Shown here: one piece after another, positions 1 through 10,387 of the stretch
Numbering within the stretch: position 1 is the first letter of the stretch
How the letters are laid out: every line of letters starts with the position of its first letter
Source: Bifiguratus adelaidae
Taxonomy: Eukaryota > Mucoromycota > Endogonomycetes > Endogonales
Reading direction: 5' to 3'
Length of the DNA stretch: 39,120 nucleotides
Assembly: GCA_002261195.1 (NCBI GenBank)
Contig: MVBO01000138.1
Location: forward strand, 1 to 39,120
Made by a program: the position numbers and the translations under genes
Notes under the pieces: generated by a model
What the model saw: the letters and a program-made list of their open reading frames with translations, nothing else
The model's database searches: none
What the model was told of the DNA's origin: nothing

Positions 1-1
1 G

Positions 2-1036
2 GGTCTGGAGGGCGCCAAAGAAGCCCTCAAGGAAGCCGTCATCTTGCCTGTGAAATTTCCCCATCTGTTCACGGGCAAGCGGAAGCCTTGGCGTGGCATT
101 CTCTTGTACGGACCTCCAGGTACCGGTAAATCCTACCTGGCGAAGGCCGTCGCAACAGAGGCAAACTCGCAATTTTTTGCCGTATCAAGTTCCGATCTAG
201 TCTCCAAGTGGATGGGAGAATCTGAGCGTCTCGTCAAACAGCTCTTCTCCATGGCTCGTGAACAGAAGCCCGCGATTATCTTCATTGATGAAGTCGATTC
301 CCTGTGTGGAACACGCGGAGAAGGCGAATCTGAAGCGTCACGTCGTATCAAAACCGAATTTCTCGTACAAATGCAAGGTGTCGGAAACGACACGGACGGC
401 GTCTTGGTCCTCGGGGCGACAAATATTCCATGGCAACTTGACAGTGCCATCCGAAGACGGTTTGAAAAGCGTATATATATTCCTCTTCCTGATGCTCATG
501 CGCGTGCAAAGATGTTTGAGCTTAATATTGGAAACACGCCATGCACCCTCACTCCGCGCGACTTTAAGTACCTCTCGGAGCAGACTGAAGGGTACGTGAC
601 AGAAAATTCACAATTGCGCAAGACTGACGTGAATTGTATAATGTTCATCACAGATACTCTGGATCGGATATTGCCATCGTTGTGCGTGACGCATTGATGC
701 AGCCGATACGAAAAGTTCAAACTGCGACACATTTCAAACAGGTGATGGCACCTTCAAGAAGTGATTCCGAAGTACAAACGGAACATCTTACCCCTTGCTC
801 ACCTGGCGACCCTGGTGCCATCGAAATGACGTGGATGGAAGTAGAAAGCGACCAGCTCTTGGAGCCCGAATTGACGATACAGGATTTCTTACGAGCTGTC
901 AAGACAAGTCGACCGACGGTCAATGCTAAGGACGTACAGAAGCAGCTGGACTTTACGAATGATTTCGGTAAGTCTGTACATCAGCGCATGTGCCCATCCT
1001 CATCGCTGACGATGGCTCTCAGGACAAGAAGGTTGA
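2..1036 (+). CDS. VPS4: Vps4 AAA ATPase, 3' part (truncated by window edge)
   Basis: Vps4 is the AAA ATPase that disassembles ESCRT-III filaments on endosomes and at other membrane-scission sites. Exons 2-591, 654-967 and 1023-1036 join in frame into 305 residues ending in FGQEG and a stop, the usual Vps4 C-terminus. Introns are 62 and 55 nt. Visible parts: Walker A GPPGTGKS, Walker [11 protein letters not shown], the arginine-finger region ([15 protein letters not shown]), then the Vps4 C-terminal helix region. The frame is open from base 2 with no start, so the N-terminal MIT domain lies upstream of the window. The strong match over the whole AAA cassette makes Vps4 much more likely than katanin or spastin. 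Confidence 0.93.
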
Positions 1037-1559
1037 TGTGTAGTTGTGTGTCTTCTTTTTTGTTATACATTTGGATTGAATATAGCGCTGCTTTAATGAA
1101 CCAATCAGATGATACCGATTTATTCTCAGAAACGGCGCCTCGCTCTTCACTGTCTTGGAAAGACAACATACAGCCGCCCAAAGGCAGTTCACGTCGTCCA
1201 TAAATGCAGAGTTGTGGATAGTTGAAGTTGGGCTAGCAATTTAATAAAAAATTTACTAGTTGAAAAACTTCTAGAGGAAAAAGAATGGTCATGTGACTTG
1301 GAGTATAGCTGTTGGGTGGCATGGATGAGATTATGGGATGGGTTGTGACTGTGGCCTAGCCTTTGTGGGTATGACAGAGTAGGATGAAGCATGCGGGCTT
1401 GGGCAATTGAGAGGAGACATGAACAAGGAGCAGGATGATTTTGGCACTATCTGGATCATAAGCGGTCATGCAGGCAGTGTCAATGGCGCGCCCTGCTCAC
1501 CTTGAAGCGCCATGTCTGTTGCTTGAAGCGAGCCGCAAGTCATATGTCCGGGTTATGGG
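1037..1559. other. Intergenic stretch, no convincing gene
   Basis: This stretch runs from the VPS4 stop to the next candidate gene. It contains the likely VPS4 3' UTR and AT-rich sequence. Short ORFs on both strands have no recognisable domain and no good splice partners. I see no RNA gene. Confidence 0.5.
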
Positions 1560-1562
1560 ATG

Positions 1563-1570
1563 TCACGTGA
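1563..1570. promoter_or_regulatory. Palindromic E-box TCACGTGA
   Basis: Perfect 8-bp palindrome with a CACGTG core, the type of site bound by bHLH factors such as Cbf1/USF in fungi. It lies about 70 bp upstream of the ATG at 1638 of a doubtful small gene. Function is inferred only from motif and position. Confidence 0.3.
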
Positions 1571-1637
1571 TTGTTTCGCAATGTCTGAAACAATGGAGGC
1601 CAGCGCGAGATTTTTGTCCATCCACTCTCTTTGCGCC

Positions 1638-2145
1638 ATGGCCAGCACATCAGCAACAGGGTCTGCTCCAAAGAAGAAAATGCCAATGGATCCCTTTACG
1701 GACCCCGAGAATCTGGCGCGTACTCCCTCGCAAGTGAAGCTATACAACCTTGCCAATGCATCGCCGCCTGTGAACACGCCGGTCGCGGCTCAGAGAAGTC
1801 AGACGCAAGTATACCGTGGCGCTCCAAGGTCCCCTCCACATCGCCAGACAAGCTTTCCACTCCATCAACGATCATCTATTCAACGTCCGCGCCGGATCCT
1901 ACCGGCCAACGCGCATTCTTTGCCTGATCACAACAATCCTTGTCGTTCTACCACCTTGGGACCGTTAGAGACCTCAAGATTGCTCGCGCACCGGGCCAAC
2001 CAAGGCTACGTGGAGATTGTGCCGCCAGCAACTCATCGTCCGGCGATCGCTTCGTCTTCGCAACCTCAGACCATGGATCTCCCAATGCCAAACCGGTAGT
2101 CGTTGGTCCATTGGGCGCCTTCTCGGAAGAGGATCGGACGTGAGC
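1638..2145 (+). CDS. Doubtful small gene, exon structure unresolved
   Basis: I do not recognise this. From the ATG at 1638 one frame stays open to 2099 (about 153 residues, rich in Pro, Ser and Gln, start MASTSATGSAPKKKMPMDPF). A second frame, open from 1774 to 1965, reads like an integral membrane exon: a basic stretch, then RILCLITTILVVLPPW near 1900-1960. A third frame is open from 1940 to 2143 and ends GPLGAFSEEDRT. Joining the first two needs an intron such as 1720-1795, which has weak splice sites. The region may be a short multi-exon gene for a small membrane protein, or three chance ORFs. The E-box just upstream slightly favours a real gene. Confidence 0.3.
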
Positions 2146-2239
2146 TCTGTCCATACTTAAATCGTTTCATCTATTTAATGAGTGTTCAATGGTCTCTGTG
2201 TGTCTAAATTTTGTGTGTATAAATAAAGTATGGAGAATC

Positions 2240-5200
2240 TTAGTACCGATTCGGCGGCTCCAAAGCAGCCAACACGTTTTCAACATCGCGGATAGTCCAT
2301 TCTTCTGAGCGATGGGTTTCCGACACTCGCTTTGTCAGTACTTCGACCAATCCCTTGAAACTGAGCCACCAGCTCTTGAGGCCCTTTCTGTTTTTGAGAT
2401 CGGTTTCCTTGAGCAATTCCTGCACCGGTGTGAAGACCACCGTGGTTCCGCGGAAGCCCACTGTAGCCGCAGATTCAGGGACATTGCTCAGACCTCCTTG
2501 TTCTCGAGTGGTGAAAACTGCATCTTCCGCTCGCTTTAGCAGACCGTCAGCCGCATACTCCTCCAAGAATTCGATACCCTTCACGGCCAAACGGGTAGCG
2601 CGGATACGATCAAAAGGTGAGGTGATGCTGCCTTGTTGAATATGGCCGAGAACGGTAGTTTTGGAGTCAAAGAGAGTGCCGCCTTCTTCATCAATGATGC
2701 TTGCGATCACATCAGTGGTGTAGGTCTTGGATACCGATTCGTTTCTGTAACAAACATTTGAGTAAGCATGCGATGTAAGTCAAAATGAGCTGCATACCTC
2801 AGTATAATGCGTCCGGCACTCTTGTTCGGATCATCGCCCTTGTACAATTGCACAAGGTGCTGCACATCTTCCTGCAGTCCAGATAGGTTGACTCCTACCT
2901 CAGGAATATAAACAGTCGTGGCTCCAACCTGAAAGCGGTATGAATACGCAAGACAAAGTAAGTCTCTCTAGTTCTTCACTTACCGCAAGACCCGCCATGA
3001 CAGCAAGGTACCCAGTCTTGCCACCTTGCACTTCTACAACGAACACTCTCCGTCTGGAAGCGTTGGCACTTTGTACGAGCGCATCGCAGCTCTCTACAAT
3101 GGCATTGAGAGCCGTGTCGCTTCCGAGCGAGAAATCTGTGCCGGGTACATTATTCGACACTGTTGCCGGCAAATGAGCGATGGGAATCTGGAACGCAGGG
3201 TAGGATTTCCTGTTCTGCTCGAATTGCATCATTGCGGTAAAGGCTTCAAAGCCACCAATAATGAGCAACCCGTCGATGCGAAATTTTTGCAACTGATAAG
3301 CGATGAGACCGTAGTTGACAGACGGCTGCGTGCGGTTGGTGCCAAGTTCTGAGCCTGCGCGACCTTGCCATCCATCTACAGACATCCACCCGAGTTCTTC
3401 GACGGCGCCACGCATCAGACCTTCGCATCCATTCATTATTGCAATTGGGGTATGGCCAGCGGATAGTGCTCGACGAACGGCCACCCGAGTGGCAGCATTC
3501 ATACCACCTGCAGGTGCTCCAATATGCATGATACCAATGCGCATTCTCTGCATTTTCTGTCAGATTGTTCAACATCACATTCCACGTCCTCATCTACCTT
3601 GCTCGGCGGCAACAACGCTGAATCGTCCTCATAACTGGAGCTCGACAAATATGCAGCATAATCATCTAAAATAAATCACCAGTAAGTGAATACATGCAGA
3701 ACTGAAGATAATTTGAGACCTCACCCTGAAACTCGGGATCTCGCAAGCTCATCGCCTCGTCAAAATCTTTTCTTGCTATGGCTTTAGCCACCGACTTCGT
3801 CTTTACAAAAATGTCAGACAGGAAACGCAAGCCGGATCTTTGAAAACGATACGTACGCGTTCAACGGATTCCATCAGTGGTTTCCACGCAACCTTATTGT
3901 TGTTCATGCCAATCATGGGTGACTCCGTTTCGGGCGTTGAGCGGAGAACCGCCTCAATGGCTTCTATACCTTGAACAGTTCCCTGCAGACTAAAGTTAGG
4001 CCCTGGACATATTGCTATCCAGCGTCATACCAAGTATCGATCGTAGAACGCTGGTGCGCCACCTCTTTGTACATGGCCAAGGGTCGTTACTCTGGTATCG
4101 AGTCCCAAGCGATCAGTGAGCACTTCCGCAATGTACGCGGGCTTGATGGGGTTTAGGTTTTGATCGATCGCGCCTTCAGCAATGATGACAATCGTTTTGC
4201 GTTTGCCGAGTTGACGATGCTATAGTGTCCAAGTTAGTTGAGGCGTCGTATGACTCCTTCATCATCGGGCACTTACTCGCTTCACGTTATCACACATTGT
4301 TTGCTCCCATCCTTCTGCAGGTGGCCGCTCAGGTATGAATACGAAATCGGCACCAGTACTGCGTCGGACACGTTAGTCGCAGCGGGATGATGTGCGAATA
4401 GTCACTAACCTGATGCCCGCCATAAGTGCGAGCCAGCCACAATGTCTGCCCATGACTTCAACGACGAAAGCTCTGGAGTGACTAAGCGCGGTGGCCGAAA
4501 TGGAATCTACACTCTCGCAGATACGGTGAAGAGAGGTAACGGCACCAATAGTGATATCCGTGCTGGCCATGTCATTATCGATCGACCCGACAAGGCCAAC
4601 GATGGTCAACGTACGGTATGGGTCTACAGCTTCGGCCGAGAGATGCCCTTCTTCCACCAGTTTGTCGCACAATCCAGGCCATTCCGCACGGAAGACATCG
4701 GCACCTGTCAGAGATCCGTCACCACCGCATACGATGAGAGCATCGATACCATTGGATATCAAGTTGCGTGCGGCTTTCAAACGCCCTTCCGATGTTCTGA
4801 ATGGCATGGAACGTGCCGTACCAATGAGAGTACCGCCCTGACAGAATACATAATTCAGTACATATCAACTAAGGATCCTTGCTCATCACATTGGCTTACA
4901 GCTGACAAAAAGCCTCGCACATCATCCCATTCCAGCTTCCTCAGCATGTCACCTCCCTTGACCAAGCCTGAATGCAATTCTGTAAGTGAAGGTCGTTTGA
5001 TACGCCCGGAATTTTGCTCACCTTCGTAACCTTCGTATACAGCGTAAATATCGCAACCTCTGGCGATTCCTACTCTGGCGACGGCGCGCACAACAGCATT
5101 CATGCCGGGAGAGTCGCCTCCGGACGTCAAGACTCCAATCTTTTTGCGTTTGCCGGTAGCCTTGTCCAACCTCACTTGGGTCAAAGAAGCATCCCCTGAT

Positions 5201-5771
5201 CCAGTCAATTTCGACGTCGACGTCAACGAAGGAGGTGCGCTGGTTGAAACAGGATGCGGCTTGTTTGTAAATGTCAATACGTTATTGAGTGGATCCCGAA
5301 GATAAATTTCGGCAAAAGCAGGAGCGGTTTGATTTGATTCACGCCGCTGATAAGAGACCTTGAGCTGCTTTAGCTGCCTTTCCACTGCCTATATACCGTG
5401 TCCTGGCATCAGATTATCGCATTGCAAAAGCGTGCCCGCCAAATTGTATGACTGACCTCAATGTTTTTAGCGACCAGACACAAGGCGGACTCTTCATCTT
5501 GCCAATTAACGTCGTCGCTTGCTCTTGGGCGTAGCTGCGCGCCTTCTCTCAATGCGATCTTGATGATAAGATCCTGATGCATATCCGTGCCGAACAAGCT
5601 TATCCAAGTCTCCTGCACTTCCCCTGATCGTGGATCACTCGGTTTCTCATCCTCGGAAGAAGCGTGAATGCTCTCAAATCCAAGCAAGCGGTAAAACTCT
5701 ACGGTCTTAGAGTACTTGGCTCCATCAGGAGCGTAAAGCACAAGGTGCGAAAGCCCTTCGACGTTCGACAT
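2240..5771 (-). CDS. PFK1: ATP-dependent 6-phosphofructokinase (fungal type)
   Basis: Phosphorylates fructose 6-phosphate to fructose 1,6-bisphosphate, the committed step of glycolysis; cytosolic. Twelve exons on the minus strand: 5771-5457, 5388-5022, 4967-4900, 4837-4410, 4358-4277, 4219-4031, 3982-3857, 3800-3725, 3665-3598, 3556-2984, 2928-2798, 2744-2240, giving 975 residues, the usual length for fungal PFK. The first exon (about 105 residues, start [17 protein letters not shown]) is the glyoxalase-like N-terminal domain special to fungal PFKs. The catalytic half has [20 protein letters not shown], the active-site GSIDND and [21 protein letters not shown] follows. The regulatory half starts near [17 protein letters not shown] and has [10 protein letters not shown]. 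The ATG at 5771 is preferred over an upstream GTG. Introns are 41-68 nt. Confidence 0.96.
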
Positions 5772-6065
5772 GTCGCAAGGCTGCACAACTGAGCAAGCAA
5801 AGATAAGATGCACTTCACACTTTTAGGCAGTCACACCCCAAAATTCTGTGCAGACAACGAATTTGGATGGAGGGAGGCATGGATACAGACAATGGCCTCG
5901 TAGGATGGTCAATGATCCATGGCGTGAAAAAGAAAGCATAGACTATGCGCTGAATTGTACACAGCATGGCAATCGCAACATAAGTTTACTTGCAGATGCA
6001 GATTAGGAGAAGATTTGTGCAATAGTCGGGCAATGCCTCACCAGATAGCTGACAACCTGACCTTT
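5772..6065. other. PFK1 upstream region
   Basis: Upstream region of PFK1, between its ATG and a doubtful small gene on the same strand. I see no domain-bearing ORF here. It must hold the PFK1 promoter; no single element can be named with confidence. Confidence 0.4.
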
Positions 6066-6418
6066 TCAAGGGAAATTCGCTGCTCTCGACTTTGATTTGC
6101 GGATGCGACCTGCCGCGTGATTGATCACCTCGATCAATATATTCGAGAACGGAATGGCTGCTTTCTGCTCTACATGCGTCTTGAACACGTAAGAGACACT
6201 GCCTTGATCAAACTTGATCTCGCGCGAGATCACCGTGTGATGTAGCCCCACGAACTAGGCATCACAAGGCGATTTTGCCAGGTTTTCGCGCGCCGCTGTG
6301 TCAACCCCTGAAACGTTTCAAACCACATTGTCAATGTCCCTGACTCCAGCCAAGAAGTGGATATAAATAATCACTGACAGGAACATGAGCATCTGAAGAG
6401 CCCATGACCATCATTGTA
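6066..6418 (-). CDS. Doubtful small gene, unknown product
   Basis: A well-formed terminal exon ends with a stop at 6066-6068. Its last part includes VSYVFKTHVEQKAAIPFSN and a basic tail. It is preceded by a plausible acceptor (gcctag, near 6256). Upstream, an ATG at about 6415 begins MVMGSSDAHVP, followed by a GTCAGT donor, the same donor type as PFK1 intron 1. Joining them needs an intron of about 128 nt, twice the local norm, so the model is weak. The product would be about 70 residues; I do not recognise it. It lies between the divergent PFK1 and AASS genes and could instead be regulatory sequence that happens to be open. Confidence 0.25.
6216..6231. promoter_or_regulatory. 16-bp perfect palindrome GATCTCGCGCGAGATC
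   Basis: Exact inverted repeat with no spacer, centred on CGCG, in the region between the divergent PFK1 and AASS genes and also inside the doubtful small ORF. A dimeric transcription-factor site is one explanation. No factor is assigned. Confidence 0.3.
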
Positions 6419-6585
6419 GTACAAAAAGATAAGCGTGTTAAACCCTATCAAAAAAACTCCATCGCGCTTGTACCGGTTAGGCGCGTGGGAAAATTCGTGG
6501 GAAAGTAATCACATGATTTGACCTTCCCTGCGACCTGAAGTGGAAAAGGGGTCGGTTCTTTCGGTGCATTTGTACTTCGTTCGTC

Positions 6586-9500
6586 ATGAGCTCTGCATAC
6601 ATAGCCACTCGCCGGTCATGGCTGTTGTCAATTAGGCGATATACTGTTGCTACGAACAGGAGCACGATGATGCCTACTCACGTGAACGGACGTAGCGTGA
6701 GCACGTTGATACGATCGATAGGCATACGGCGCGAGGACAAGAGCCGGTGGGAGCGACGTGCTCCATTAACTCCAGAAGATGTCAAGACATTGATAGACAC
6801 TAGTCAGGCTAAAGTCTATGTACAGCCAAGCACAAAGAGAATCTTCCGCGACGAAGAGTACATCAAGGTAAAGAAAGCGCCACAATGATGGCGGCCACTA
6901 CAAATTATTGGCGCAAATTCTCATCATATTTCTAGGCCGGTGCAATACTAGATAATAGCCTCGACAAGGCCGATTTGATCCTTGGTGTAAAAGAAGTTCC
7001 TATTCCGGATCTGATTCCGAACAAGAATTATTTATTCTTCTCACACACGCACAAAGGGCAGCTGTATAACATGCCAATGCTGCAATCGATTTTGGACAAG
7101 AATATCCGCCTCATTGACTATGAGCTCATGGTAAATCACCATCAAAAGCGTGTGGTCATGTTTGGCAAATTTGCAGGCTATGCAGGTGAGTGGTTCGTAA
7201 TGTATTGCATCTTTGCGATCTCCGGTTGACGTTTGCATGCGATGTAGGTTTACTGGATGGTATGCATGGTCTTGGCCATCGCTTTCTTGGTATGGGGTAC
7301 AGCACGCCTTTCCTGGTAAGCAGCGGCAATAGTCAGTATCCGGACAAACACTCATCTCAATATCAGAATGTCGCAATGGCGCACAATTACCGAACGCTAG
7401 ATCAGGCGCGGGAGTCTCTACATCAGCTCGGCGAGGTGATTTCAGACGAAGGTACGCCTAAAGACTTTGGTCCTCTTACCTTTACGTTTACGGGTAATGG
7501 CAATGTTTCCAAGGTCAGCTCTCTTCGCCGTTACTACAGTTGAATCTTTTGCCTTGTTTCTGATCTTAATGTAGGGAGCTCAAGAGCTTTTCAAAATCCT
7601 GCCACATGAATACGTCGATCCCAAAGACCTCCCAACTATCATTGCCGACAAAAGTAAGTGAACGTTGAGAATGGCCATTTGGAAATTAAGTTGTCTCTAA
7701 TGACACGACTCGCATACAGACCCAAATCTGAAGAAAGTCTACGCAGCTGAAGTGAATATTACAGACCACATCAGATTGAAGGAAGACCCACAAGGCCTGA
7801 AAGGACCCATAGACGTCACAGCCTATAGAGCTGATCCAAGCAATTACTTCTCAAACTTTGCGGATAACGTAAGTGTCATTTTGCTATCTGACATGCTTGG
7901 ATTCATTTTCGCTAGATTGCACCATATAGCACAATGATTGTCAACGGTGCCTACTGGGACCAAAAATTCCCGCATCTAATGACAACAGAGCAGCTAGCTG
8001 CTTTACAGCGAAAGCAAGCGGAGGGGAGGCTGAATTCAAGTCGTCTCGCATGCCTGGCGGATATTAGTTGTGATGTCAAGGTATGCATGCTCAATGTTGG
8101 GTAGAGTTCTTATTTACTCTCTGCAGGGCGCTTTCGAGTTCATGTCCCATGTGACAACCATAGACGATGGCTTTTACTACGTCAATGCCGCAAAGAATGT
8201 GGAACACAAAAAGTAAGATCGCGCCGCTTATCGGCAATTCCATGCTTACGTATGCTTCATCTTAGTCCGGAAGATGCTGGCATCCAAGTCATGTCAATCG
8301 ACATTTTACCAACTGAGCTACCGGTAGAAAGCAGTCAACATTTTAGCAGACAGCTCCTGCCTTACCTCCAGGACATGGTATGTCAGGTAGGCCTCCCGAG
8401 GTACCTGCTGATACGCTGTAGGTCACATCAAAAGGAAACTTACCCAGTACGATTGAAAACGCTGTCATCGCGTCCGAGCGACAACTTGCGAAAGAGCATG
8501 AGCATCTTTACAATCTCCTAGGCAAAAAGTTGGGCGATAATGTTGGACCAAGGGTCGTAGAAGAGGCAAACCAACAAAATGTGCTAGTTCTGGGCTCTGG
8601 TTTCGTCGTCAAACCTCTTGTTGAACATCTTTCTCGCCTGCGCAATGTCTCGGTCACCATTGGTATGCCTACTTCATTTCGGGAATGATGCGCTAAACAA
8701 ATTACTCACGTCCGCAAAGCTAGCAATAACATCTCAGAAGCTCAATCAATTGCACAAAGCATGCCTAGTACATCTGCTACATTGTTAGATATTCAAAATG
8801 AGGCTAAACTAGCAAATCTGGTGGCAAGTGCAAACGTCGTCGTCAGGTATAGTTATTATATACTTTATCAATTTCCATCACTTACATTGAGCTTTTAGTC
8901 TCGTTCCTGCGACCTTGCATACCAAGATTGCGAAACTCTGTATTGAACATCGGAAACATATGGTGACGGCGAGCTATGTTTCACCAGAGATGAAGGCCTT
9001 GAATGATCGGTAAGTCTCTCACTTGCCGAATGCAATTAAATGCTCATTGAAGCATCTAGCGCGGAACGGGCTGGAATTACGATCATGAACGAGGTTGGAC
9101 TTGATCCAGGCATTGACCACATGTCAGCGATGCGAATCATCGACGAGGTTCAAAAGGAAGGTGGAAAGGTTTGTCGCAGTCGCCAAGACGGCAGAAAGCA
9201 ATCGCTTACAATGATAGGTTACCTCTTTTATCTCATGGTGCGGTGGGTTGCCTGCTCCTGAGTGTTCCGATGTCCCGTTAGGGTACAAGTTCAGTTGGTC
9301 ACCTCGTGGGGTTCTGGTAGCCGGTGGGAATGATGCCAATTTTCGCCTGAACGGAAAGGTACTGTATTGTCTCTGTCGGTGTTCAGCTATAATTGACAAG
9401 CTCAATCTTCTTTAGTACGAGACAATTCCAGGGGAATCATTGCTCCAACAGCATTTCCCTGCTGTGAATACTCCTTTTGCGGGTTTCAACTTTGAGGGTC

Positions 9501-10345
9501 TTGCCAATCGAAATTCGCTCTCATACGCGCAACTATACGGGCTCGGTCGTGTAGAAGACATGGACGATATGATGCGCGGCACACTGCGATACAAGGGCTA
9601 TTCTGATCTGATGAATGCCTTTAGACGACTGGGATTCTTGGATACAAAGAGCACACTTGCTGCGGTACAATCCTGGTCGGGTATGCTTGCAACGCTATTG
9701 AACATGAGCCAAACAAGCGACTTGCGCTCCCTCCAGTATGCGATTGCTGAGCGGCTTGATCTGGAAAGCGACGATCCGATACTAGGGAGAGTCTATGATG
9801 CCATGAAATGGTGTGTTCTGGTCTGAACGAGTTATAGATGAACGAGCTGATCAAATTTGTCCAGGATGGGTCTGCTATCAAGCAAAGAAATATCAGCCGA
9901 ATCTGCTAAGCTTCCAAGCGGCCCAATCGCACCATTAGATGCCTTTTGCCATCTACTGAGCCAAAAGTTAAAGTATGGTCCTCATGAACGTGATATGGTA
10001 ATGCTGCATCACGAATTCGGAATCGAAGACCGCAACGGCAACAAGGTCACTCGCACGTCCACTTTGGTGCAGTATGGCTCATTTGAGGACACCACAGCGA
10101 TGGCCAAGACAGTAGGACTCCCAGCCGCGCTCGCAACACAGATGATTTTCGAGAACAAGTTACCAGAAATAGGTGTCCGCATTCCCACAGACCCGCACGT
10201 ATACAACTATATACTCGATAGACTAGAAGAGAGTGGTGTCAAGTGCGTGGAGAAGACACTACCCTATACCAAGCATACTCTTGCATCGGAAGGGAGTAGT
10301 CCTTGGCAATCGTTGCCTGTTCAGAAAAAGGCGATTTTGACGTGA
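6586..10345 (+). CDS. AASS: Bifunctional alpha-aminoadipic semialdehyde synthase (lysine-ketoglutarate reductase/saccharopine dehydrogenase)
   Basis: Sixteen exons: 6586-6867, 6936-7185, 7248-7315, 7367-7513, 7575-7653, 7720-7868, 7916-8080, 8127-8212, 8266-8377, 8422-8662, 8720-8846, 8899-9009, 9060-9168, 9218-9358, 9416-9810, 9865-10345. Sum 2,943 nt, 980 residues (animal AASS is about 930). Residues ~50-430 are the LKR domain (starts [19 protein letters not shown]; later [26 protein letters not shown]). Residues ~490-980 are the SDH domain, with the Rossmann start [18 protein letters not shown] and later [15 protein letters not shown]. In animals and plants the fused enzyme degrades lysine via saccharopine; baker's yeast instead has separate Lys1 and Lys9. 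The arginine-rich, acid-poor first ~50 residues look like a mitochondrial presequence, so a catabolic mitochondrial role is inferred. The stop lies 42 bp from the MSH2 ATG. Confidence 0.93.
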
Positions 10346-10387
10346 TTTAATAAAGGACGCGTTTGGACGTGTCGCGAACTTTTGGAG

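Noticed and set aside
9360-9366. TACTGTA in an AASS intron as a transposon footprint
   Set aside because: A single copy formed by the donor site context; no more than chance.
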